Below, in pieces: positions 1 through 7,209 of a stretch of 36,546 nt of DNA. Origin of the DNA: a virus; IMG/VR virus record IMGVR_UViG_3300033145_000380, positions 1 through 36,546 of that record; one strand, 5' to 3'. Made by a program: the position numbers and the translations under genes. Each line of letters begins with the position of its first letter. Position 1 is the stretch's first letter. Under the pieces are notes generated by a model that was given only the letters and a program-made list of their open reading frames with translations, was not told where the DNA came from and did not search any database.

Positions 1-2
1 GA

Positions 3-80
3 GTAAAGGGCGAATTATATCCTTGCAAGCCCGATATATTCGCGCTGACCTATGAAAAAGTAGAAAGAGAAGATCAATGA
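3..80 (+). CDS. C-terminal end of a phage protein (5' end outside the window)
   Basis: An open frame enters from the left edge and ends at TGA 78-80. Its last 25 residues include VKGELYPCKPDIF followed by an acidic tail. I recognise this ending from many small phage proteins whose function is not established. The stop overlaps the next start (ATGA), so the genes are translationally coupled. Nothing can be said about the missing N-terminal part. Confidence 0.6.
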   Translation, partial: VKGELYPCKPDIFALTYEKVEREDQ

Positions 81-226
81 CAGGTGACATACCTCTCGAA
101 GATGCAGTAAGAAAGGCGACCGAAGAACTGCGCGGCAGAATTCTTGCGTTACGGGAAGACTTGGCCGACGCCCAGAGCGAGATTGAGGCGTTGGAAGAAC
201 AGTTATCTGCTATCAAGGAGAAGTAG
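77..226 (+). CDS. small coiled-coil protein, 49 aa
   Basis: ATG at 77-79 overlaps the stop of the preceding gene. The frame encodes 49 residues ending at TAG 224-226. From residue 10 on the protein is almost entirely Glu, Lys, Ala, Leu and Arg with regular hydrophobic spacing (for example EIEALEEQLSAIKEK), so one continuous amphipathic helix or coiled coil is predicted. There are no catalytic motifs. The next gene begins immediately after its stop, and its ribosome binding site lies inside this frame, so the three genes form a tight operon. The function is unknown. Confidence 0.6.
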   Translation: MTGDIPLEDAVRKATEELRGRILALREDLADAQSEIEALEEQLSAIKEK

Positions 227-538
227 GTGCCGATACGTCCAGAGAACAAAGACCGCTACCCGAAGAACTGGAAGGGTATTAGGTGGAAAATCTTACAGCG
301 GGCGAATAATCGGTGTGAATGGTGTGGAGCAGAGAACGGCAAGCCGCACCCGGTAACGGGGAGCAAGGTGGTTTTGACTATCATGCATCTTGACCATACT
401 CCGGAGAATTACTCACCGGACAATCTGAGGGCTGCCTGCCAGAAATGTCACAATTCCTACGATGCGGAACATCGAGCAGAGACACGACGGGCCACGAGGG
501 AGAGAGCGCGAGACGAAATTCAGGCGAGATTATTTTAA
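227..538 (+). CDS. HNH endonuclease, small phage type
   Basis: 103 residues. The start is GTG 227-229, with AAGGAG at 215-220 seven bases upstream. The protein has the HNH fold with a zinc site: CEWC at residues 30-33, HLDH at 54-57 (metal and catalytic histidines) and CQKCH at 71-75. A basic C-terminal tail probably contacts DNA. Stand-alone HNH proteins of this size are frequent in phages, where some act in packaging beside the terminase and others are general nicking enzymes. Here it lies far from the terminase, with small early genes, so a role in DNA metabolism is more likely. Family assignment is secure; the exact role is not. Confidence 0.9.
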   Translation: MPIRPENKDRYPKNWKGIRWKILQRANNRCEWCGAENGKPHPVTGSKVVLTIMHLDHTPENYSPDNLRAACQKCHNSYDAEHRAETRRATRERARDEIQARLF

Positions 539-616
539 GCCCTTGCCTCGTATGAGGTGGGTATCTTATTAACAGGAGTTACTATCTGCTTTTTTCGGAT
601 ATGTGCTCGGGAGGGG

Positions 617-688
617 TTGCCTATAGTTTATAAGATTTGGTTACTAGCACAGCCGGGGGTATGTCGAATCGCTTCAACCGCCCCCGGC
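617..688 (+). promoter_or_regulatory. promoter with a 5' hairpin before the DUF261 gene
   Basis: TTGCCT (617-622) and TTACTA (641-646) are 18 bp apart. The expected transcript would start near 652, exactly where an 8-bp hairpin begins: GCCGGGGG at 652-659 pairs with CCCCCGGC at 681-688 across a 21-nt loop. The ribosome binding site AAGGAG (694-699) follows directly. A stable hairpin at the very 5' end could protect the mRNA or control initiation. The hairpin is clear; the promoter boxes are weak. Confidence 0.4.
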
Positions 689-705
689 ACTTTAAGGAGA
701 CAAAA

Positions 706-1158
706 TTGATTCTACAAACAGATCCGATACTGAATGAGTACATAAATAAATACGGGTGTTACTTCATGAGTATCCTGTTTCTGGTAAACAAACATACGAG
801 CCGCGGATTCGACCGCGCAGATATTAATCATATTTATGATCGGCTTACAGACCCGAAGATCGCAAATAACTGGATGACGGTAAAATGTTTCCTTAACAAT
901 CCGCAGGTAATATTTACATTCTTAGGGTTGCCGATGGCCGGCGTTATGAAGGCACATCCAAGATATGATACATCCGCGGAACAATTAGAAATCCTGCGGT
1001 TCGAGCGGTCGTACACAAACAGGGCCGGCGAGCTCATTACCTACGGGCATTTCGTCGCGGGAAACGGTGACGGACATATCGCCTACGATCCAGCCGGAAA
1101 CAGTAACGCTGTGAAATACGGGTTCCTCGAAAGTAAACGAATTTTTACAAGGAGATAA
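706..1158 (+). CDS. DUF261 family protein, possible papain-like fold
   Basis: 150 residues. The start is TTG 706-708 because AAGGAG lies seven bases upstream (694-699); a longer frame upstream runs through the leader hairpin and is unlikely. An early Cys in KYGCYFMS (about residue 14) and a His in YGHFVAGNGDGHIAYDP near residue 115 are arranged as in cysteine-peptidase-like folds, and the C-terminal GNSNAVKYG segment is typical of the DUF261 family. I recall that family from Borrelia plasmids and phages. Enzyme activity is unproven. It could be a peptidase, amidase or an inactive relative. It precedes the PC4-like gene by two bases and shares its transcript. Confidence 0.7.
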   Translation: MILQTDPILNEYINKYGCYFMSILFLVNKHTSRGFDRADINHIYDRLTDPKIANNWMTVKCFLNNPQVIFTFLGLPMAGVMKAHPRYDTSAEQLEILRFERSYTNRAGELITYGHFVAGNGDGHIAYDPAGNSNAVKYGFLESKRIFTRR

Positions 1159-1160
1159 AA

Positions 1161-1367
1161 ATGATACCAGTACCAGAAAACGCGAAGAAGGCGACCGGCG
1201 ACATCGTTGTGTACGCTCACGAGTTCAAGGGCAAAGAGTATATCAATGTCCGAAAAACCTACGTCGACAAAGAAACCGGCGAGCTCGCAATCGGCAAGGG
1301 CCTCACTTGCCTGCGCGAACAATGGGAGGAGATCGTTGCTGCCATGACAGGACTGAAGAATGAATGA
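1161..1367 (+). CDS. PC4/YdbC-like ssDNA-binding protein
   Basis: 68 residues with AAGGAG upstream of ATG 1161. The segment from about residue 25 (EYINVRKTYVDKETGELA) to the C-terminal helix with EQWEEIV matches the PC4 (transcriptional coactivator p15) fold: beta strands carrying the Arg-Lys-Tyr pattern, a Gly-Lys-Gly turn, then a helix. Members bind single-stranded DNA as dimers, and bacterial or phage versions are thought to assist replication, recombination or transcription. Its place upstream of the helicase, exonuclease and RecT genes fits a recombination accessory role. Fold assignment is from motif recognition only. Confidence 0.7.
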   Translation: MIPVPENAKKATGDIVVYAHEFKGKEYINVRKTYVDKETGELAIGKGLTCLREQWEEIVAAMTGLKNE

Positions 1368-1713
1368 CAAATTCTATAAACCGGCCATTGCGCATTTTAT
1401 GTTTTTTATTAGTGGCCTATGTATCGGTCTCGGCGGCATGGGCATCTACTCCAATTCCTGCCTCGACAACAGCAACGACATTATTCAAGGAATTGAAGCA
1501 GAAAATATCGACCTTAAAAACCGACTTGGAAACATACAAACAGCAGTTGATAACCTCGGAACAGGAATTGAGGGATCTGCAGCATCGGCTGGAAACATTG
1601 CAGATGGAATCGGAGGGGTTATCACGGGAATTGACGAAAGCATCGCAATCCTCGGCGACCTTATTGGTTTCGTTGAGCAAATTGAAACAATCCTTATTGT
1701 CGGAAACCCGTAA
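1360..1713 (+). CDS. possible overlapping frame: membrane protein with heptad-like repeats
   Basis: 117 residues from ATG 1360, overlapping the next entry in another frame for its whole length. It has one predicted membrane segment (about residues 10-30, AHFMFFISGLCIGLGGMGIY), then a Gly/Ile-rich region with regular hydrophobic spacing (GTGIEGSAASAGNIADGIGG, then GIDESIAILGDL). Codon choice (many GAC, AAC, ATC, GGA) resembles neighbouring genes, which is why I list it. The overlapping frame is longer and fills the space to the next promoter. Either may be the only real gene, or both may be, as with nested Rz/Rz1 spanins. Confidence 0.35.
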   Translation: MNDKFYKPAIAHFMFFISGLCIGLGGMGIYSNSCLDNSNDIIQGIEAENIDLKNRLGNIQTAVDNLGTGIEGSAASAGNIADGIGGVITGIDESIAILGDLIGFVEQIETILIVGNP

Positions 1714-1807
1714 ATGCACCTATCAAAAAATCATCATCGGAGTATCCTGTACTTTGTCCGGGGTTGTCCTTGCTCTCGCTGGTTTTTTCGTTGCTTCTTT
1801 ATTCTGA
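1364..1807 (+). CDS. secreted/anchored coiled-coil protein with signal peptide and C-terminal membrane helix
   Basis: 147 residues starting at ATG 1364, inside the end of the PC4-like gene. Residues 1-28 form a Sec signal peptide (basic NRPLR, hydrophobic ILCFLLVAYVSVSA, cleavage near AWA). Residues about 40-110 form a long heptad coiled coil with Leu at a/d positions. Residues about 122-146 (IIIGVSCTLSGVVLALAGFF) form a membrane helix. Two membrane-directed ends joined by a periplasmic coiled coil resemble a spanin linking envelope layers, but no lipobox cysteine is present, so this is only a suggestion. The stop lies at the edge of the helicase promoter spacer. Confidence 0.6.
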   Translation: MTNSINRPLRILCFLLVAYVSVSAAWASTPIPASTTATTLFKELKQKISTLKTDLETYKQQLITSEQELRDLQHRLETLQMESEGLSRELTKASQSSATLLVSLSKLKQSLLSETRKCTYQKIIIGVSCTLSGVVLALAGFFVASLF

Positions 1808-1819
1808 TTGTATTACATT
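1791..1819 (+). promoter_or_regulatory. promoter of the helicase gene, leaderless geometry
   Basis: TTGCTT at 1791-1796 and TACATT at 1814-1819 are separated by 17 bp. The -10 box ends six bases before ATG 1826, so the transcript should start at or within a base or two of the start codon, giving a leaderless mRNA. No ribosome binding site is visible. The TACATT box recurs upstream of the HNH-AP2, RecT and IS110-like genes. Confidence 0.55.
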
Positions 1820-1825
1820 ATAAGT

Positions 1826-3268
1826 ATGGAAAATAGACAGTTTCAGCTTGACGCCCGCCGGCAGATAAACACTCTGCTGAACGCATCCAGACATCCGGTA
1901 TATCTCGCACCATGCGGAACCGGGAAAACCTACACCGCGGCACAAATCATTGCCGACCGCATATCCCTTCAGCGCAGAGTATACGTCCTGGTCCCGCAGG
2001 TCGAAATATTCGACGAATGGATGAAAGTCCTTTCCGAGTTCGGCCTGAATCCCGGATACATAAACGACGAAGGCGTCCGCGGTAAGAATCGCGGTGTCTA
2101 CGTGTGTATGACCCTTTCCTTGATTAACCTTCTGCCGGTCCTCCCGGAGTCGATCTACCCCGATGAAATAATTACCGACGAGATGCAACATTCCTTGGCC
2201 GCGTCATGGGAACAGGTATACCAGCACTTCGGCCAGGCATTACGAATCGGCCTTACCGCTACCCTGTACCACGGAAGCCTGCGAAGTTTCGAACACCTGT
2301 ATACCGATGTTGTCCAGACCATTTCAAAGTCTCAGGCAATCGATCAAGAGTATATCACGAAGCCGCTGCTGGTAATTCCGGAAAAGTGGGTAAGCGACGT
2401 TCCCATGAACGGCGATGATTTCGATATAGAAGAACAGGCTAAGATTTTAGGCAAGCCGAAGATAATCGGGAACGTGATCGACTTCTACGAACGTACATTC
2501 GAAGGAAAGCCGGTAATCGTACCATGCCCGACATTCGGCCTGTCAAAAACAGTTGTGGAGGCGTTCGGTGAACGAGGATGGAAATTTGAACATCTGCATT
2601 CGGGGCTGGGAAAGCATGAAAGGAAAAGAATCCTTAGAAGTGTCGCGGCAGGCAAGATCAATGGTATTTGTACGGTGGGCATCGGGATTGAAGGTATGTC
2701 CATCCATGGCCTATATGGCGTCCTATGGCTCAGAAGAACGGCTTCGCCGATTATCTGGACGCAATTCAACGGCCGCGCCGAACGAGTAGTAAAGGGAAAG
2801 AAATATTATATCTGCGCGGATTTCGTAGGAAATTCCGTAATCCACGGAATGCCGGACCGGGATCTATTCTGGACCTTAGAACAGGATGATAGAGAATTAC
2901 CGGAACCCGACGATGAACGGCCCGTGATGGTAGAATGCTGGCATTGCGGTGTCATGAATTCCGGACTGAACGAGATATGCCATTTCTGCGGGGAACCGCT
3001 GCAGGGTGAGTTGACCGACGGTGACGACAGAGAACAGAGTTTCCCGGCCATCGAGGACGGCGAACTCGTAGTACTGGAATCATCCGGGGAAGTCACGGAA
3101 GCGCGGCAGATCCATACCGAGGAAATAAAAGAAGAACAGCAGGCGGCCAGGCTACAGGCCCCGCTACAAAGCATATCCGACCGTGACCGTGTTCAAATAC
3201 TGCGGAAGGGAATATTTGCCGGCGGGCGACGGAAACTGTTTGATGAGACCGTTAAGGATTGGCTGTAA
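1826..3268 (+). CDS. superfamily 2 DEAD/DEAH-type helicase with C-terminal zinc ribbon
   Basis: 480 residues from ATG 1826. All SF2 hallmarks are visible: Walker A PCGTGKT (29-35), DEMQH motif II (118-122), TAT motif III (144-146), motif V around GIGIEGMS (285-292) and motif VI QFNGRAER (313-320). After the helicase core a zinc ribbon holds Cys at about 371, 374, 385 and 388. It is an ATP-driven translocase on nucleic acid. Beside a YqaJ exonuclease and RecT it probably unwinds or remodels phage DNA during replication and recombination. A TTG 18 bases upstream is in frame, but I prefer ATG 1826, just downstream of the promoter. Confidence 0.9.
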   Translation: MENRQFQLDARRQINTLLNASRHPVYLAPCGTGKTYTAAQIIADRISLQRRVYVLVPQVEIFDEWMKVLSEFGLNPGYINDEGVRGKNRGVYVCMTLSLINLLPVLPESIYPDEIITDEMQHSLAASWEQVYQHFGQALRIGLTATLYHGSLRSFEHLYTDVVQTISKSQAIDQEYITKPLLVIPEKWVSDVPMNGDDFDIEEQAKILGKPKIIGNVIDFYERTFEGKPVIVPCPTFGLSKTVVEAFGERGWKFEHLHSGLGKHERKRILRSVAAGKINGICTVGIGIEGMSIHGLYGVLWLRRTASPIIWTQFNGRAERVVKGKKYYICADFVGNSVIHGMPDRDLFWTLEQDDRELPEPDDERPVMVECWHCGVMNSGLNEICHFCGEPLQGELTDGDDREQSFPAIEDGELVVLESSGEVTEARQIHTEEIKEEQQAARLQAPLQSISDRDRVQILRKGIFAGGRRKLFDETVKDWL

Positions 3269-3271
3269 TGC

Positions 3272-3300
3272 TTGACATCCCTATTACAATACATTACATT
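3272..3300 (+). promoter_or_regulatory. strong sigma70-type promoter before the HNH-AP2 gene
   Basis: TTGACA (3272-3277) and TACATT (3295-3300) are separated by exactly 17 bp. A ribosome binding site (GAGGTG, about 3307-3312) lies before ATG 3317. This is the best match to consensus among the rightward early promoters. Confidence 0.75.
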
Positions 3301-3316
3301 ATTATCGAGGTGAATT

Positions 3317-3784
3317 ATGGACGTTGTTTATAAGGGCCATGACATAAAAATAGACAAGGGGGACTTGCCTCTTCTCCAAGCGCACAACTGGCAGGTGCAC
3401 AAGCATGTCCGCGGATCGTTCTACTTGGAAAGGATTGAAACGAACAACAAAAAGCACCAAGGCTTTGCTCTCCATCGGGTCGTCGCCGGAACCCCGGTCG
3501 GCATGATAACCGATCACATAAATCATAATACTCTCGATAACCGTAGGAAAAACCTGCGCGTCTGTTCTCACAGAGAAAATATGTTCAACCAAAAATCGAA
3601 AGTTGGGACCAGTAAATACAAAGGAGTTGGAATGTATAGAACCGGAAAGTGGCGGTCATACATATGTCAAAACCGGAAATATTATCATTTGGGATATTTT
3701 GAAAACGAAATCGATGCTGCAAAAGCATATGATATAGCGGCACGAAATATGTTTGGAGAATTTGCGGGGGTAAATTTTGCGTAA
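3317..3784 (+). CDS. HNH homing-type endonuclease with AP2 DNA-binding domain
   Basis: 155 residues. The HNH core is DHINHNTLDNRRKNLR (residues 66-81), with the first His of the DHINH pair as general base. The C-terminal AP2 domain (about 98-150) contains KYKGVGMYRTGKWRS, then a YFENEIDAAKAYD helix. HNH-AP2 proteins are free-standing mobile endonucleases common in phages. It sits between the helicase and the exonuclease, has its own promoter, and its stop overlaps the exonuclease start by a few bases. It may have inserted into the recombination operon, bringing or capturing a promoter. Family assignment is secure. Confidence 0.92.
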   Translation: MDVVYKGHDIKIDKGDLPLLQAHNWQVHKHVRGSFYLERIETNNKKHQGFALHRVVAGTPVGMITDHINHNTLDNRRKNLRVCSHRENMFNQKSKVGTSKYKGVGMYRTGKWRSYICQNRKYYHLGYFENEIDAAKAYDIAARNMFGEFAGVNFA

Positions 3785-4934
3785 CTACTGGTACATTACC
3801 GGCGACTTCCTGAAAACACGTTCCCGCAGAATTGGCGCGTCCGACATTCCGGCGCTGATCCCGAATCCTGAGAAACCTACTGAATCTCTGGCCGGCTACG
3901 GCAGAACGCCGGTCACGGTTTGGCAGGAGAAGACCGGCAGGAAGGAACGAGATCCGGCGGGCCTACCCGCCGAAATGGGACACTACCTTGAAGAGAAAGC
4001 GGTTGAGTTGTTTGTCCGTACATATACTTCTAAGGAAATTGCCCAGGCCCACATCCACGACCGACGCACATACGAATTTGCAACCGGCCAGGCAGGACAG
4101 TTTCAGAACACGGTATTCCGGCACCATGTCCAGTATTACCGGGACGGTATGATCTGTCACCCGGATGGCCTGTATGATCCAGACGTTGCCTTCTTCCCCG
4201 GACGAGAAAAACCTGTGCCGCATATGGGAATCAAGGTGAACTTTGAAAAGCCGTTTCTCATCGAGGCGAAGTCCGCGAATTACTGGTCTGCAAAACGCCC
4301 CGAGGGTTCGATAGTAAAAGGCTATGATCCAAAACTGAAAACGTGGCAAGGCATACCGTTGCAGCACTACATGCAGACGCAATTTCAAATGGGGCTCATG
4401 GAAGTTGACGTATGTTATCTCGCGCTGATTTATAACACCAACCTATTCGACGTGTGGGAGATCCGCGCAAACAAAAAGCACATAGGCCGCCTGGTCGATC
4501 TTGCCGGTAACATGGTCCACCGGATCAAAACCGATACTGCCCCGGCGGACCTTGCCATGAACGTACAGGACGTAATGGATCTGTACCCGGAAGTCGGTGA
4601 CGATTTCGTTATCCTGAACGGCGAAGAACGAGACAAGGCAATCGAGATTGCCCGGACATTCAAGAACGCCGGGAACCAGGAAAAACGCTGGAAGGAAAAA
4701 AAGGACGATGCCAAGGACGCCATGGCGGTATTACTCAAGGATCGCCCGGAGTTGCGCGACGGTGACGGCATCATCGGTAAATGGCGCGTAACCAAGGGCA
4801 GCGAGAAAATCACGGCGTTGTCGAAAATCAAAGAGGAAAACCTTTTAGCGTACCGATATCTCAAGAAAAAGGATCTGCTGTATACCAGCAAAGAATCACG
4901 CACGGTTACTATTCCGTGGAAGGGCGAGGAATAG
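3777..4934 (+). CDS. YqaJ/lambda-type recombinase exonuclease
   Basis: 385 residues, start TTG 3777, overlapping the HNH-AP2 stop by 8 bases, with a G-rich stretch (about 3764-3770) as a weak ribosome binding site. It has the YqaJ nuclease pattern: RRIGASDIPALI near residue 18, GHYLEEKA (68-75), CHPDG with the metal-binding Asp (about 130), then IEAKS with Glu 163 and Lys 165, and a following Gln-containing helix HYMQTQFQMG. These form the PD-(D/E)xK active site of lambda exonuclease relatives. It should resect dsDNA ends 5' to 3' to give 3' ssDNA for the RecT-type protein encoded next. Confidence 0.9.
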   Translation: MRNYWYITGDFLKTRSRRIGASDIPALIPNPEKPTESLAGYGRTPVTVWQEKTGRKERDPAGLPAEMGHYLEEKAVELFVRTYTSKEIAQAHIHDRRTYEFATGQAGQFQNTVFRHHVQYYRDGMICHPDGLYDPDVAFFPGREKPVPHMGIKVNFEKPFLIEAKSANYWSAKRPEGSIVKGYDPKLKTWQGIPLQHYMQTQFQMGLMEVDVCYLALIYNTNLFDVWEIRANKKHIGRLVDLAGNMVHRIKTDTAPADLAMNVQDVMDLYPEVGDDFVILNGEERDKAIEIARTFKNAGNQEKRWKEKKDDAKDAMAVLLKDRPELRDGDGIIGKWRVTKGSEKITALSKIKEENLLAYRYLKKKDLLYTSKESRTVTIPWKGEE

Positions 4935-4963
4935 TTGACCATTCCCTTTAATTACATTACATT
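4935..4963 (+). promoter_or_regulatory. promoter before recT
   Basis: TTGACC (4935-4940) and TACATT (4958-4963), spacer 17 bp, start only two bases after the exonuclease gene ends (TAG 4932-4934). The ribosome binding site GAGGT (4971-4975) precedes ATG 4981. RecT can therefore be made independently of the exonuclease. Confidence 0.7.
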
Positions 4964-4980
4964 ATCATAAGAGGTAAAAT

Positions 4981-6270
4981 ATGTCAGAAACAATTATGTG
5001 TTGCGGAAAGCCCGTTACAAAAGCAAAGTCCGCGCAGACCGGAAAATTCTATGTCAGGTGCCAGATTTGCAAAGCATACACCGAGGCAGATACCGCCCCG
5101 GATGCTATCGCCTTGTTCAAGAAGCTTCTCATTGAGAAAACGAAACAACCCGCGCAGAACCCGCCCCAAAAAAACAACCAGGCGCTATCCGTACTGCCGA
5201 CCAGTGCCGGTGCGCTACCCGCGTACATGGCCGCTCACATAGCAGACATTGCCGCGCTTACCGTGCCGTTCGTGGCCCAGGATAAACCCGCGCTTACCCG
5301 GTTACTTAAAAACAACATTCGGCACGTCCTGCTCCGATCCAAGGATAAAAACTTTGCCGCTGTCTGGCAGACACCCGAGGGGCAGGAATCGATTATCTAT
5401 GCCCTTGAGGAAGCAATGGGCCTGGGTGCCGAACTCGGCAAGATGGGTTCACTCGTTCCCTTTGGAGGGACCGTGGAATTCATACCGGCAATCGAGGCAT
5501 ACGAATTCGCCCTTACCAATGGGGGCAACCCGCCGTTTTCCTGGATACAAATCGACATGATCCACAAAAACGACATACGGAAAATATCACGGGTTGACGG
5601 CGCCTTCTCCTGTACTATCGAACCCGGCGTTCCTCGTGGGGATCTGGTTGCAGTCGCGGTCTATGGAAAAAACAATCGGCTCGGCAAAGTCATCGGGGAA
5701 CTGTATGATACGGAACGGTTGTTAGGGAAAGCGGAACGGCATTCCTCATCCTACAAGTACTACCTGCAGGATCTAAATGCGTTTAACATCGCCCGGACGG
5801 AAGGAACCGTAAAGATCGAGGGTTCCAGAGAATTCATCATAAAAAAGATGTTCAAAAAAGGCGGCGCTACCTGGGACAAGAAACTCTATCTTGACGAAAT
5901 CACCAATCCGTATGAAGGACCCGATCAGCCTGAAATGCTACGAAAAGCCGCCGGCAAGTCCTTCCTCGGCAAGTACGCGAAGGTACGGAACAGCGAAGCG
6001 GCCATGGAAGAAATGAAAGGATCGCCCGAAAAGGAAGTCGAGAAAACCATTGATGCCAGTATTGACGCGGCGTTTGATATTGTTGAACAGGACGCGGACA
6101 ATCAGGACGTTTTCACCATGGATGTCCCGGCAAATAAACCAGAACCCGTGGACGATTCACTCACCGGCGAGTTCAAAAAGAAAGCGGCCGAGAATGCCGA
6201 AGACATTTCCGATGAACTTGACGAACTTACGCCCGAAGCTGGTGAAGGCGACGAGTTGGATATATTTTGA
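4981..6270 (+). CDS. recT: RecT-family single-strand annealing protein
   Basis: 429 residues. It directly follows the exonuclease, as in Exo/Bet and RecE/RecT pairs. The core (about residues 75-330) carries RecT-type patterns: a helical start with AHIADIAAL, then LKNNIRHVLLRSKDKNF, EAMGLGAELGKMGSLVPFGG and EFIPAIEAYEFA. A short N-terminal cysteine pattern (CC at 7-8, CQIC at 27-30) suggests an added zinc-binding segment. A long acidic C-terminal tail (about 340-429), rich in Asp and Glu, resembles ssDNA-binding-protein tails that recruit partners. It should coat and anneal ssDNA during phage recombination or concatemer formation. Confidence 0.85.
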   Translation: MSETIMCCGKPVTKAKSAQTGKFYVRCQICKAYTEADTAPDAIALFKKLLIEKTKQPAQNPPQKNNQALSVLPTSAGALPAYMAAHIADIAALTVPFVAQDKPALTRLLKNNIRHVLLRSKDKNFAAVWQTPEGQESIIYALEEAMGLGAELGKMGSLVPFGGTVEFIPAIEAYEFALTNGGNPPFSWIQIDMIHKNDIRKISRVDGAFSCTIEPGVPRGDLVAVAVYGKNNRLGKVIGELYDTERLLGKAERHSSSYKYYLQDLNAFNIARTEGTVKIEGSREFIIKKMFKKGGATWDKKLYLDEITNPYEGPDQPEMLRKAAGKSFLGKYAKVRNSEAAMEEMKGSPEKEVEKTIDASIDAAFDIVEQDADNQDVFTMDVPANKPEPVDDSLTGEFKKKAAENAEDISDELDELTPEAGEGDELDIF

Positions 6271-6488
6271 TGGCTAAACCAAAGGCCGTAAAATGCTCGA
6301 TTTGCGGGGAAATGATTGAGCCGTTCCTTGACTGTGGCGAATGGAGGAGCGGAGCCGCAGGACCGGTCATGCTCCATGACAACAACGGCAAATTAAAACC
6401 GGTCGGGGGTAGATTTCACATGGAATGTTTTGAACATGCCGCGCTGTGGAAACGCATACGAGCATTGGAGGACCATTGTGGGAATTAG
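6270..6488 (+). CDS. small zinc-finger protein, 72 aa
   Basis: ATG 6270 overlaps the RecT stop (TGATG). The protein begins with a CSIC pair (residues 9-12) and ends its core with HMEC (50-53), a probable treble-clef or ribbon zinc site. There is no enzyme motif. Overlap at both ends with neighbours points to one coupled operon. Small zinc proteins recur in this genome, and this one may bind nucleic acid or a partner of the recombination machinery. The exact role is unknown. Confidence 0.65.
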   Translation: MAKPKAVKCSICGEMIEPFLDCGEWRSGAAGPVMLHDNNGKLKPVGGRFHMECFEHAALWKRIRALEDHCGN

Positions 6489-6786
6489 AAAACAAGCAAC
6501 CTTCACCGAGGACGAATTTGAACGGGCGGCAATCGTCGCTCGTTATGAAAACCATACCTTCTCTCGGTTCATTGTCCATTGTGTCAAGAAAGAGACTGAC
6601 AGGCGCTACTCGGACGCAATGGGTAAATTATACAAGAAAGCAGATAAAATCGATTGTAGGCCCCTCCCGGCGCCGGGAAACGAACTCTACGACAGTATTG
6701 AGGATTTAGAAAACGAGATTTTGGCAATAAAGCAGAAAGTAGCCGATTTCTTAGCTAAGGAACGTTTACCAGACGATCTATCGTAA
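6478..6786 (+). CDS. conserved phage protein with N-terminal DNA-binding-like helix, 102 aa
   Basis: GTG 6478 is chosen because GGAGG (6467-6471) lies six bases upstream. The frame overlaps the end of the zinc-finger gene by 11 bases. The N-terminal part (RKQATFTEDEFERAAIVARY) resembles the strand-helix start of ribbon-helix-helix or MobC-like accessory proteins, and the C-terminal part (EDLENEILAIKQKVADFLAK) is a coiled coil. Function unproven. Its last 32 bases overlap the last gene of the leftward late operon, so this is a tail-to-tail junction of two transcription blocks. Confidence 0.6.
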   Translation: MGIRKQATFTEDEFERAAIVARYENHTFSRFIVHCVKKETDRRYSDAMGKLYKKADKIDCRPLPAPGNELYDSIEDLENEILAIKQKVADFLAKERLPDDLS

Positions 6787-7078
6787 ACGTTGCTTCCGCG
6801 TTTTGCGGGGTTGAACTGCCGCCGTAGATTGCTTTCACCGTCAAGACGCGATCAATATTGTATGTATCGAGAACCGAGAGATCCGTACCCGATAGGGTTA
6901 TGGTTATCGCCGTAGCCGGTGTTACCACCGAAACATTTGATACGGCGTTTATAATCGTCCCGTCGGCATCACTTACCGAATACGTTATTGAAGTAGGAAC
7001 TACCGAGACCCCTGCCTTGGCAAACGAAACGGGAATATCCGCCGATCCTCTTTCTGGAAAACTACCTAAGAATGACAT
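6755..7078 (-). CDS. beta-rich Ig-like phage structural or accessory protein, 107 aa
   Basis: Last gene of the leftward block. ATG 7078 follows GGGGAGGT. The protein is dominated by Val, Ser, Thr and alternating hydrophobics (for example TYSVSDADGTIINAVSNVSV), with a final strand EATFTIDRL, an all-beta immunoglobulin-like pattern. Comparable small proteins lie at the ends of tail modules and may decorate virions. Its stop overlaps the convergent gene by 32 bases, and no terminator is evident in that overlap. Confidence 0.65.
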   Translation of the reverse strand: MSFLGSFPERGSADIPVSFAKAGVSVVPTSITYSVSDADGTIINAVSNVSVVTPATAITITLSGTDLSVLDTYNIDRVLTVKAIYGGSSTPQNAEATFTIDRLVNVP

Positions 7079-7209
7079 GCTACCTCCCCGAAGGTTATTT
7101 CTAACGTTTCTGTGTCACCAATACTGAGCACTAGTCCGGCGTCATCGCCGAACGTTATGCCCAGGAGTACCGGATCTCCTATCGTGAGACAGTAGGCCAC
7201 GTCAGCCAC
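7066..7209 (-). CDS. very small phage protein, 47 aa
   Basis: GTG 7209 to TAG 7066-7068, 47 residues. It has an internal near-repeat: LLGITFGDDAGLVLSIG followed by TLEITFGEVA, both forming a beta strand plus Gly-Asp turn. The first 8 bases overlap the preceding small gene and the last 13 overlap the next start, the compact packing seen across this lysis/tail-end cluster. A GGAAG about ten bases upstream may serve as the ribosome binding site. Function unknown. Confidence 0.55.
   Translation of the reverse strand: MADVAYCLTIGDPVLLGITFGDDAGLVLSIGDTETLEITFGEVACHS

Noticed and set aside
1-6. Direct joining of the two window ends into one circle
   Set aside because: If joined, the nuclease at 36202 would end two codons later (GAG TAA), which is possible, but the partial protein at 3-80 would then lack its N-terminal part, so more sequence is probably missing between the ends.
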